The notes under the pieces are model-generated. The model did not search any database. It was not told where the DNA came from and saw only the letters and a list, made by a program, of their open reading frames with translations. A DNA stretch of 37,711 nucleotides from Russula earlei (Eukaryota; Basidiomycota; Agaricomycetes; Russulales; Russulaceae), in the NCBI GenBank assembly GCA_025769875.1, contig JAGFNK010000508.1, positions 1 to 37,711 on the forward strand. Reading direction: 5' to 3'. This document shows positions 7,431 through 15,532 of this stretch, one piece after another (within the stretch, counting starts at the first letter, position 1; each line of letters opens with the position of its first letter). A program made the position numbers and the translations under genes.

Positions 7431-9127
7431 TGGGAATGCGATTAAAAACGAAATTAAAACTAGGCCTTGTATTCCTCTTCCTGGTGATTGTTGCTTTTGG
7501 CATGCTGGGCCTCTTTTATATCAACAGGTTAAGCACTGATGCCCGGCTGATCTTAAAGGACAATCATGTTACACTGGAGTTTTGTAACAACATGCTCAAG
7601 AGCCTGGACAAACTACCCGGGGATAGTACAGCATTTGCCACTTTCGAAAAGAACCTGGTAGCAGAAGAGCACAACATAACAGAACCCGGGGAAGGAGAAG
7701 CAACAGGTATTGTTCGAAGGGGCTTTGAAGTATTGAAAAAGAACCCGGCAGACTCCGCCAGTCACCAGGAAATCCGTAATGCCATTTACCAGATCAACGA
7801 TCTTAACCAACAGGCCATTATTAAAAAAAACAGCATAGCATCCCATACAGCCGACGATGCCATGTTCTGGTTAACGATCATTGTAACGATCCTGATCGTT
7901 GTTACTTTTACTTTTATTATCAACTTCCCTTCTATTATATCCAATCCTATCCGCGCCCTAAGTGATGGTATTGCACAGATAGCCAATAAAAATTACAGCA
8001 AACGTATTTACCTGAACCAGCGGGATGAGTTTGGCGATCTCGCCAATGCCTTTAATGAAATGGCAGAGAAACTCGACGAATATGAGCATAGCTCACTGGC
8101 AAAGATCATGTTTGAGAAAAGCAGGATAGAAACCATTATCAACGAAATGAAAGATGGTATTATTGGCCTGGATGAAAAAAGGAATATCCTTTTCCTCAAT
8201 GTGGTAGCAGAAACGGTGCTGGGCCTGCGGCAGAAAGACATAGCCGGTCAATATGCTCCTGACATCGCTTTAAGCAACGACCTTATGCGTACCCTGTTGC
8301 AGGATAACCATAAGAAAGAACTAAAGATCTATGCGGACGGAAAGGAAAGCTATTTCAACAAAGAGAACTTCCAGGTAAAGAATGAAGAAGCGATTATCGG
8401 GGAGGTGATCGTATTGCGTAACATCACCTTATTCCATGAGCTCGATGTGGCAAAAACCAACTTCATTGCAACCGTATCCCACGAATTAAAGACACCCATC
8501 TCCTCTATTAAAATGAGCACACAACTATTGGAAAAAGAACAGGTAGGTGATCTCAACCAGGAACAAAGAGAATTGTTACAGAGTATCCAGGATGATACAG
8601 AACGCCTGTTAAAAATAACAGGAGAGTTGTTGAATATGGCACAGGTGGAAACAGGGAATATCCAGCTAAAGCTACAGGAAACGTCTCCACAACAGGTGCT
8701 TGACTTTGCTATACAGGCGGTACAATTTCAGGCCCTTCAAAAAAATGTACGCCTTAACATAAACATACCACCACACCTGCCTTCTATACAGGCCGATGCA
8801 GAGAAAACATCATGGGTATTGATCAACTTACTAACCAATGCCATTAAGTTCTCCTTTGAAAACAATGTGATAGACCTCCATGTGCAACAGCGGGATGGCC
8901 AGGTAGCATTCACTGTAAAAGACTATGGTTATGGCATTGATGAGAAATACCTGCCCCGTGTATTTGAACGTTACTTTAAAGTGCCCGGCAACAATGAAAA
9001 GAAAGGCACAGGGCTGGGGTTAGCGATCAGTAAAGAGTTTATAGAAGCACAGGGAGGGAGTATATGGGTAAAGAGCAACATAGGGCAGGGCAGTGAATTT
9101 GGCTTCTCCCTGCATACCACTCATTAA
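7430..9127 (+). CDS. Membrane histidine kinase (HAMP-PAS-HisKA-HATPase) partner of KdpD
   Basis: A 565-residue sensor kinase. Two membrane helices (about residues 10-30 and 142-165) flank a periplasmic region of about 110 residues. A HAMP domain follows (NPIRALSDGIAQIANKNYSKR and onward), then a PAS-like domain. The phosphorylation site is H351 in ATVSHELKTPISS. ATP-binding boxes are LINLLTNAIKF, DYGYGIDEKYLPRVFERYF and GTGLGLAISKEF. It begins at the last base of the KdpD-type sensor stop, so the pair is an operon and probably does the job of full-length KdpD as two chains. No response regulator follows. KdpE or a sigma-54 regulator may lie upstream of kdpFABC, outside the window. Confidence 0.92.
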   Translation: MGMRLKTKLKLGLVFLFLVIVAFGMLGLFYINRLSTDARLILKDNHVTLEFCNNMLKSLDKLPGDSTAFATFEKNLVAEEHNITEPGEGEATGIVRRGFEVLKKNPADSASHQEIRNAIYQINDLNQQAIIKKNSIASHTADDAMFWLTIIVTILIVVTFTFIINFPSIISNPIRALSDGIAQIANKNYSKRIYLNQRDEFGDLANAFNEMAEKLDEYEHSSLAKIMFEKSRIETIINEMKDGIIGLDEKRNILFLNVVAETVLGLRQKDIAGQYAPDIALSNDLMRTLLQDNHKKELKIYADGKESYFNKENFQVKNEEAIIGEVIVLRNITLFHELDVAKTNFIATVSHELKTPISSIKMSTQLLEKEQVGDLNQEQRELLQSIQDDTERLLKITGELLNMAQVETGNIQLKLQETSPQQVLDFAIQAVQFQALQKNVRLNINIPPHLPSIQADAEKTSWVLINLLTNAIKFSFENNVIDLHVQQRDGQVAFTVKDYGYGIDEKYLPRVFERYFKVPGNNEKKGTGLGLAISKEFIEAQGGSIWVKSNIGQGSEFGFSLHTTH

Positions 9128-9199
9128 AAAAGACGCAAGGGAAACACAAGCTTCCGATACGTCCTTGTTCCCGCAAAATGGATAGGTAAGCAAACCTGT

Positions 9200-9443
9200 T
9201 TATAAGCGGGGCTGCAATCTACCAAATTCCTTCTCTACTATGGTAAAGCGATAATCGAATATGGCTTGTAACTGCCGCCTTCAATTACCGTAAAATGATG
9301 TTGGTGATGCCAAAGGCTATACGGGCCATAGGGTTGCTCATCAACAAGATACTCCTTCTCCTTTACATGTGTGATCTCCGTCATCCAGTACAGGGGGATG
9401 CCTACTATAGGGCTCACCTGAAAGTAGGATATATTGTTTTGTT
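9200..9443 (-). pseudogene. Broken SRPBCC-family (ligand-binding) protein gene
   Basis: Read leftwards from about 9440, the minus strand encodes SYFQVSPIVGIPLYWMTEIT, then EYLVDEQPYGPYSLWHHQHH and FTVIEGG. This is the core of the SRPBCC/polyketide-cyclase-like family, whose members have the form TEI-HV----F-DEQ--GPY--WHH-H-F. At about 9280 the frame is lost, and the family's C-terminus appears in another frame, QAIFDYRFTIVEKEFG, ending at a stop at 9200-9202. About 20-25 residues between the two pieces and the N-terminal 50 or so residues are missing. Function in relatives is unknown; some bind lipids or small ligands. I read it as a decayed gene. Confidence 0.75.
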
Positions 9444-9444
9444 G

Positions 9445-9487
9445 TTTTTCTCTTTCCGCGCATTCTGCGTTTTCCGCGCGAGAAAAA
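9445..9487. repeat. GCATTCTGCG-containing intergenic repeat, hairpin-forming
   Basis: Bases 9445-9452 (TTTTTCTC) pair with 9480-9487, and GCGC at 9458 pairs with GCGC at 9476. It contains TTCCGCG and GCATTCTGCG, which recur at 30311-30335. It lies just upstream of the helicase start. It looks like one member of a dispersed repeat family of CGCAGA type. Confidence 0.5.
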
Positions 9488-9500
9488 TTACTTTTGGCCT

Positions 9501-12500
9501 ATGGCAAGTAAATACCTGCAACAGGAAAAATATCAGTCTGTTTATAACAACCTTAATGCACAACAAGGCGTAGCCGTTGATACCATTGAAGGCCCCGTAA
9601 TGGTGATCGCTGGTCCCGGTACTGGTAAAACACAAATATTAAGCGCCAGGATCGGTAAAATACTACTCGAAACAGATGCATTACCACAGAATATTCTATG
9701 TCTTACTTATACGGATGCAGGTGTGGTAGCCATGCGTAAACGCCTGTTAAGTTTTATTGGCAGCGACGCGTATAAAGTAAACATACATACGTTCCATTCC
9801 TTTTGTAATATGGTGATACAGGAGAACATACGCCTGTTTAATAAAAAGGAGCTCGAAGCGTTAAGCGACCTGGAAAGGGTACAGTTCCTGAAGCAACTCA
9901 TAGATGGTTTTGGAAAGGACAATCCACTGAAACGCTATAAGGGAGAGGTGTATTACGATACCAATAACCTGGCAGGTTTGTTCTCTGCTATTAAAAGAGA
10001 AAGCTGGCAGCCTGCCTGGCTGGTAGAACAGGTAGATTACTATACACAACACCTGGTTCCTGAAACGGAGGGCTTCTATAAAAAAAGAGAAAAAGCAAAA
10101 GGCGAAACCGTACTTACCCAAAAAGGCAAGGATGAAGTAGAGCGGATGGAAAAATTAAAAGCAGCCATTCAATCTTTCGATGCTTACCAGGAGATATTGC
10201 ATCGCAATAACCGGTACGACTTTGATGATATGATCAACTGGGTAATACAAATGTTTGAACACAACAAAGAAGTATTGCTCAATTACCAGGAACAATTCCA
10301 GTATATACTGGTGGATGAATACCAGGATACCAGTGGCTCGCAGAATAAGATAGTAGAGCTGTTGATCAGTTACTGGCAGAATGAAAGCCCGAACATATTT
10401 GTAGTGGGAGATGATGACCAGAGTATCTATCGTTTCCAGGGGGCCAACCTTAAAAACATGATGAACCTGGCGCAGCAGTATGAGAAAGACCTGGTGACGG
10501 TGGTGCTGACACAAAACTATCGTAGCGTACAACCGATACTGGATAGCGCGAAGGCATTGATTGAAAACAATGAACAACGGCTGGTAAAGCAATATGTACA
10601 CCTTACCAAAGACCTTGTTGCCTCTAATGCAACACTAAAGGCCCTGTCTATTGTACCCGAAATAAGGATCTACGAAAATGAGTTTGCAGAGAATGCCCAT
10701 ATAGCCAAAAGCATCAAACAACTAACAGATAAGGGCGTGCAACCCGGTAAGATCGCTGTTATTTATAGAGAACATAGGGCTGGCGATGAGCTGATGAAGT
10801 TCCTGCAGTTACAGCAAATACCCTTTTATGTTCGGCGTAGCATCAACCTGCTGGAAGATGTATTTACCAATAAGGTATTGAACCTGGTGCGGTATACAGC
10901 CGCAGAGCTGGATACGCCTTTTAGTGGTGATCCCTTATTGTTTGAAATACTGCACTATGATTTCTTCCAGGTACAACCGGCTAAGATAGCTGCCGTTTGC
11001 ACTGAGATAGCAGAAAGCAGGAACCGAAAGAAAGAAGAGAACAGCCTGCGTAGCTACCTGTTGCAATTAACCAAAACGCAGGCAGGTACTTTATTCCAGC
11101 AGGATGAACAAGTAGCGGCCTTGATTAGGGTGAGCGCTTTATTGGAGAGCCTGCAAAAAGAGGTATACAATAAAACTGTACAACACTGGTTTGAACAATT
11201 GATCAACGAGGGTGGTATTCTTGCCTACATCATGCAACAGGAGGATAAAGCCTGGCTGATGAATAAGCTTACCTGCCTGTTCGATTATATTAAAGAAGCG
11301 GCACACCGTAATCCGTCCCTCACTTTACACCAGCTGGTACAGCAGATAGATATGATGGGAGAGAACAACTTAAGCCTCCCGTTAATACAAACAACCGGTA
11401 CAGAAACAGGTGTAAACCTGTTAACAGCCCATGGCAGTAAAGGCCTGGAATATGAATACGTATTTATTGTAGGAGCGAGGAATGATATATGGGAAGAGAA
11501 GCGCAAAACAAACAGGGGCTTTCGCCTGCCACCCAATGTATTTGAGCAGGAAACAGAGGCAGAGGCAACAGAAGAGCTGCGACGTTTGTTCTTTGTGGCA
11601 GTGACCCGTGCGGAGAAATACCTGTATATCTCCTACCCGCAAATGAAGAACGATGGCAAGCTGTTAGAGCCTTCACAATTTGTAGAAGAACTCCGGCAAC
11701 CATTGGGTATTGAGGCGGAAAAAGTAGTGTTGACAGAAGAGGATAAGCTATTATTCTCTGCCCTGCGTTTTGGTATTATTCAAAAGCCTGTGCTGGAAGA
11801 GGCGGAGAAAGACTATATCAACCGCTTGCTGGAAAAGTTTGTAATGAATGTAACTGCGTTAAACAATTACCTCGATTGTCCCATACGGTTTTATTATAGT
11901 AGCCTGGTGCGTGTTCCCTCTGCAAAAAGCGAAGCCGCCCAGTTTGGTACAGCGGTACATGAGGCATTGAGCGATTTCCTGAACCACATGATGGGCAATG
12001 GAAAGGTATACCCGGATAAAACATTCCTGGTAAACAGGTTTGTATACCATATCAACGATGGCCGCGAAGTATTTACGCAGGAGAGCCTGCAACGGTTTAC
12101 AGAATACGGGCGGGAAATACTCAGCAAGTATTACGATCACTATTATAATCCTGCCCCTCAAAATGATTTCATCCTTACAGAATACCCGTTGACAAAGATC
12201 GTGGTGAATAATATCCCGGTAAAGGGCTTTACAGATAAGATCCAGTTCTGGGGGAATGATATCGTGATCACCGATTATAAAACAGGTAATTTCAATAAAT
12301 CACGGTTACGGGGCGACTTCGACCTGCCCGGTGGTGAGAAAAAGCCCCAGGGCGGTAATTACTGGCGGCAGGCAGTATTCTATAAAATACTGGTAGATAA
12401 CCTGCCCGGTAAAAACTGGAAAGTACAATACACCCAGTTCGACTTTGTGGAGCCCAATGCGAAGGATGAATTTGATATAGAAAAACTAGCCATCACGCCC

Positions 12501-12671
12501 CAGGAAGTAGAACAGGTGAAGGAACAGGTATCTTTTGTATGGGAGCAGGTACAGCAGCATAACTTCTATACAGGCTGTGGCAAACCCGAATGCGAATGGT
12601 GCAACTTTGCCAAAAACAATAAAATATACAGTACGCTCATAGAGGAGGAAGAGGAAACCATGCTCAACTGA
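9501..12671 (+). CDS. UvrD/PcrA-like helicase fused to Fe-S PD-(D/E)XK nuclease
   Basis: A 1056-residue DNA repair enzyme of superfamily 1. Helicase motifs in order: GPGTGKTQ (residues 38-45), LCLTYTDAG, HSFC, Walker B VDEYQDTSGSQ (271 on), GDDDQSIYRFQGA, LTQNYRS, a TAHGSKGLEYEYVF motif, and FFVAVTRAEKYLY. The C-terminal 280 residues are an exonuclease of AddB/Cas4/RecB type. It shows C793 in LDCPIRFYY, GTAVHEAL, GFTDKI, the catalytic ITDYKTGN, and the cysteines C1026, C1031 and C1034 in CGKPECEWC. Together with C793 these four cysteines should hold a 4Fe-4S cluster. The single chain resembles a fused AddAB-like helicase-nuclease. Likely role: end processing in recombination or repair. Start ATG at 9501 is secure. 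Confidence 0.93.
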   Translation: MASKYLQQEKYQSVYNNLNAQQGVAVDTIEGPVMVIAGPGTGKTQILSARIGKILLETDALPQNILCLTYTDAGVVAMRKRLLSFIGSDAYKVNIHTFHSFCNMVIQENIRLFNKKELEALSDLERVQFLKQLIDGFGKDNPLKRYKGEVYYDTNNLAGLFSAIKRESWQPAWLVEQVDYYTQHLVPETEGFYKKREKAKGETVLTQKGKDEVERMEKLKAAIQSFDAYQEILHRNNRYDFDDMINWVIQMFEHNKEVLLNYQEQFQYILVDEYQDTSGSQNKIVELLISYWQNESPNIFVVGDDDQSIYRFQGANLKNMMNLAQQYEKDLVTVVLTQNYRSVQPILDSAKALIENNEQRLVKQYVHLTKDLVASNATLKALSIVPEIRIYENEFAENAHIAKSIKQLTDKGVQPGKIAVIYREHRAGDELMKFLQLQQIPFYVRRSINLLEDVFTNKVLNLVRYTAAELDTPFSGDPLLFEILHYDFFQVQPAKIAAVCTEIAESRNRKKEENSLRSYLLQLTKTQAGTLFQQDEQVAALIRVSALLESLQKEVYNKTVQHWFEQLINEGGILAYIMQQEDKAWLMNKLTCLFDYIKEAAHRNPSLTLHQLVQQIDMMGENNLSLPLIQTTGTETGVNLLTAHGSKGLEYEYVFIVGARNDIWEEKRKTNRGFRLPPNVFEQETEAEATEELRRLFFVAVTRAEKYLYISYPQMKNDGKLLEPSQFVEELRQPLGIEAEKVVLTEEDKLLFSALRFGIIQKPVLEEAEKDYINRLLEKFVMNVTALNNYLDCPIRFYYSSLVRVPSAKSEAAQFGTAVHEALSDFLNHMMGNGKVYPDKTFLVNRFVYHINDGREVFTQESLQRFTEYGREILSKYYDHYYNPAPQNDFILTEYPLTKIVVNNIPVKGFTDKIQFWGNDIVITDYKTGNFNKSRLRGDFDLPGGEKKPQGGNYWRQAVFYKILVDNLPGKNWKVQYTQFDFVEPNAKDEFDIEKLAITPQEVEQVKEQVSFVWEQVQQHNFYTGCGKPECEWCNFAKNNKIYSTLIEEEEETMLN

Positions 12672-12762
12672 TTTTAAAGGATTATTATGAAACGGTTCTC
12701 TGCAAAGCAATTAAGTTTGCATTCTTACCACCTTGTATTGCAAATACTTTATTGAAGATTAC

Positions 12763-14199
12763 ATGAAAAAATCGGTTGGACAACTTCTTTCTATCGGCAT
12801 TATTTGTTGCATGATACAGGTATGTATTTCGGGTTGTGCCAATATCATCCCTCCGGGTGGAGGCCCCAGGGATAGTATACCACCACACTTGCTTACCGCA
12901 GTGCCCAAAGATTCTGCGATCAATGTAAACTCAACCCGTATTACGCTCACTTTCGATGAGTTTGTGGAGGTAAAAGATGCGCAGCAAAACCTGGTAATAT
13001 CTCCTTTTCCTAAAAACACACCTAACGTAGATTATAAGCTGCGCACTGTAACCATTAAACTCAGGGACAGCTTAGAACCGAATACCACCTATTCACTCAA
13101 TTTTGGTAATGCCATACGGGATGTTAACGAAGGGAATGTATTTAAAAACTTTACCTATGTTTTCTCTACCGGTAGCAGGGTAGACAGCAATTCGTTTTCC
13201 GGCAAAGTAATACTGGCAGAAACAGGAAAAATAGATACTACCCTGATTGTGGTATTGCACAGGAACCTGGATGATAGCGCTATCGTAAAGACCCGGCCCC
13301 GGTATTATGCAAGGCTGGATGGTAAGGGTAAGTTTACTTTTAACTTTTTACCCAGGGGTGAATTTGGCATTTTCGTAGTGCCCAATGATTACTCCAAAAA
13401 ATACGACGATAGTACCAAACTGTTTGCCTTTTTGGATAAGCCCATCAACGTAAGCGGTAAAGACACTTCCAGTTCTTCTCTGGTGCTATATGCCTATGAA
13501 GAATACAAGCGAAAAGAAAAGAAACCCTCTGGCAGTGGCAGTAACACACAGCCCAAAACAGGAAACAATAATAACAAACCGAAAGAAGATAAACGCCTGA
13601 AGTATTCTATTGCCCTCGATAATGGCCAGCAGGACCTGTTAAACGATTCTTTGCGCATTACCTTTACCAGGCCGCTGAAAACCCTTGATACCAGTAAGAT
13701 ATTGCTCTGTGATACCTTTAACAGGCGAACGCCTGCCTATCATATCATCCTGGACAGCACGGCTACTGTAGTTACCATTATCCATAAATGGAAACCGGAA
13801 ACACCCATCCGCCTCATCATTGGAAAGAGCGCTGCGATGGACAGTGCCGGGGTGGAACTTCCCAAAGGAGATACCCTGCAGTTCATGAGTAAAAGAGAAG
13901 AAGATTATGGCAGTGTGAAAGTACGATTCCGAAACCTCGATATGAGTAAAAAGCCGGTTTTGGAGATCGTTGCCAACGACCAGATCGTAGAATCTGTTCC
14001 GCTTACCACCAATAGCTTTACGCGCAAACTATTTAAGCCCGGGGATTATGAGCTGCGCATATTATACGATGCCAATGGCAATGGTAAGTGGGATCCCGGA
14101 AGCTATAAAACGAAACTACAGCCGGAACATGTTCAGTTCATCAAACAAAAACTGAGCGTGAAAGCCAATTGGGATAATGAGCCGGAGATAGTGTTGTAA
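12763..14199 (+). CDS. Ig-like domain lipoprotein, Bacteroidetes-specific
   Basis: A 478-residue lipoprotein. The preferred ATG at 12763 gives a lipoprotein signal with the lipobox CISGC; an ATG ten codons upstream (12733) would spoil it. The start of the mature protein is ANIIPPGGGPRDSIPP, typical of the Bacteroidetes family with an SbsA/Big_5-type Ig-like domain (residues about 40-140: PPHLLTAVPKDSAINV, then TRITLTFDEFVEV). A middle region resembles a carboxypeptidase-regulatory fold (LDGKGKFTFNFLPRGEFGI), then a Lys/Asn-rich linker, a further Ig-like part, and a C-terminal segment with YDANGNGKWDPGSYKT. Precise function is unknown; probably anchored in the envelope. It precedes recR by 17 bases. 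Confidence 0.85.
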   Translation: MKKSVGQLLSIGIICCMIQVCISGCANIIPPGGGPRDSIPPHLLTAVPKDSAINVNSTRITLTFDEFVEVKDAQQNLVISPFPKNTPNVDYKLRTVTIKLRDSLEPNTTYSLNFGNAIRDVNEGNVFKNFTYVFSTGSRVDSNSFSGKVILAETGKIDTTLIVVLHRNLDDSAIVKTRPRYYARLDGKGKFTFNFLPRGEFGIFVVPNDYSKKYDDSTKLFAFLDKPINVSGKDTSSSSLVLYAYEEYKRKEKKPSGSGSNTQPKTGNNNNKPKEDKRLKYSIALDNGQQDLLNDSLRITFTRPLKTLDTSKILLCDTFNRRTPAYHIILDSTATVVTIIHKWKPETPIRLIIGKSAAMDSAGVELPKGDTLQFMSKREEDYGSVKVRFRNLDMSKKPVLEIVANDQIVESVPLTTNSFTRKLFKPGDYELRILYDANGNGKWDPGSYKTKLQPEHVQFIKQKLSVKANWDNEPEIVL

Positions 14200-14204
14200 T
14201 AATG

Positions 14205-14212
14205 TACTTTTG
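14205..14212 (+). promoter_or_regulatory. Bacteroidetes -7 element (TAnnTTTG) before recR
   Basis: TACTTTTG ends five bases before the recR ATG at 14217. If it works as the -7 element, the transcript would begin at about the start codon (leaderless or nearly so). No convincing -33 TTTG at the proper distance was found. Confidence 0.35.
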
Positions 14213-14216
14213 CCTG

Positions 14217-14832
14217 ATGCAACTCCCTTCCTCACTTCTTGAAAATGCAGTAGCTGAGTTTTCCCGTCTGCCCGGTATTGGAAAAAAAACGGCTCTCCGC
14301 CTGGTATTACACCTGTTAAAGCAGGATGTGGATGAAGTGCAGCATTTTGGTGAAACAATCGCCCGCATGCGCAAGGATATCCGGTTTTTGCCAGCGCTGC
14401 CACAATGTGAGCGACGGAGATATTTGCAGTATTTGCTCCAACAGTATGCGCAGGCAAAACATGATCTGCGTGGTAGAGAATATCCGGGATGTAATCGCTA
14501 TCGAAAGCACCCAGCAATACAATGGTACTTATCATGTGTTAGGGGGCATTATCTCCCCGCTGGATGGAGTAGGCCCGGGCCAGTTAACCATCGAAAGCCT
14601 GGTTCACCGGATTGAAAAAGAACAAACGGAAGAACTCTTATTTGCATTGAACCCTAATATACAGGGCGATACTACCATTTACTATATTCAGAAGAAGATC
14701 GGCCATCTTTCCTGCCGGGTAACCACCATTGCACGTGGTATTGCTTTTGGGGGAGAACTGGAATATGCTGACGAAATGACGCTTGCGAGGAGCATTGCCA
14801 ACCGCCTCCCTGTGCAGCAGTATGTGAAATAA
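14217..14832 (+). pseudogene. recR: Recombination protein RecR, broken by one extra T
   Basis: RecR works with RecF and RecO to load RecA at gaps. The first frame gives the helix-hairpin-helix region SRLPGIGKKTALRLVLHLL and runs to RKDIRF. In a run of five T (14385-14389) the frame slips by one base. The next frame continues at once with the zinc finger C-Q-R-C...C-S-I-C, then the Toprim domain (ICVVENIRDVIAIEST, YHVLGGIISPLDGVGP) and the C-terminal TTIARGIAFGGELEYADEMT. Ignoring one T gives 204 residues, the normal RecR size. As recR is a maintenance gene and everything else is conserved, a sequencing or assembly error is more likely than real loss. The alternative start at 14202 adds five residues. 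Confidence 0.93.
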
Positions 14833-14950
14833 TGGCTTTTTTGTAGCTTTTACCCCGATTTGCAGGGATAAGGCAACCTGTAATGGTCAATCCACGTATA
14901 TCTGTTAACCGGAAACAGGAATACCATCTAAAAGCCAAATTGCAAAAACA

Positions 14951-15532
14951 TTGAACCTTAGCACACAGGATATAAAGGATATGCTGGAAGGCTGCCGCAA
15001 TAACCAGCGGAGTAGCCAGAAGCTGCTGTATGAGTGGCTGAAGGATTATGGCGTTAATATTTGCTATCGTTACACCTCTAATTACCATGAAATTGAAGAA
15101 TTGATCAGCGAGGGATTTATAAAAGTATTTAAGAATATCCAGCTGTATGATGAGAATTTGTATGGTATCAACGAAGCCACTTTTAAAGGCTGGTTTAAGA
15201 GAATATTGATCAATACCTGTATAGACGCATTCCGAAAAAAGCATTCGGCTACCTCCATGCCTTTTGTGGACCCGGAAACGGTACAGCACGAGGACAAGGG
15301 CGCCACGGCCCTGGATAACCTTAGTTACAAAGAAATAATAGAGGCAATCAGGGAATTATCCCCTGTATATAGAACGGTTTTCAATTTATTTGCAGTGGAA
15401 GGAATGAGTCATGAAGAAATAGCGGGACACCTGGGAATTAGTGTGGGCACGTCCAAATCCAATCTTTTTAAAGCAAAAGAGAACCTGAAGAAAATTTTAC
15501 AGAAAAAAATGAACTATAGCTTATATGCCTGA
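14951..15532 (+). CDS. ECF-type RNA polymerase sigma factor
   Basis: A 193-residue sigma-70 family factor of extracytoplasmic-function type. Region 2 covers about residues 10-95, including CYRYTSNYHEIEELISEGFI and the FKGWFKRILINTCIDAFRKK block. Region 4 is at residues about 125-185: IEAIRELSPVYRTVFNLFAV, then EGMSHEEIAGHLGISVGTSK with the helix-turn-helix. The frame opens with TTG at 14951 giving MNLSTQDIKDMLEGC; the first ATG is at 14981 and would trim ten residues. The TTG start fits the usual N-terminus better. Its last eight bases overlap the next gene, whose product is the likely membrane partner. The 118 bases before it show no gene. Confidence 0.9.
   Translation: MNLSTQDIKDMLEGCRNNQRSSQKLLYEWLKDYGVNICYRYTSNYHEIEELISEGFIKVFKNIQLYDENLYGINEATFKGWFKRILINTCIDAFRKKHSATSMPFVDPETVQHEDKGATALDNLSYKEIIEAIRELSPVYRTVFNLFAVEGMSHEEIAGHLGISVGTSKSNLFKAKENLKKILQKKMNYSLYA

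Larger units (their letters stand above)
9128..9500. other. Intergenic stretch with SRPBCC remnant and repeat
   Basis: About 370 bases between the kinase and the helicase hold a broken minus-strand SRPBCC gene (about 9200-9443) and a dispersed-repeat-like hairpin (9445-9487). The plus-strand open frame at 9295-9573 runs over both and has no domain, so it is not a gene. Confidence 0.65.

Noticed and set aside
9295..9573. Plus-strand open frame of 92 codons
   Set aside because: It lies antisense to the SRPBCC remnant and runs into the helicase gene. No domain.
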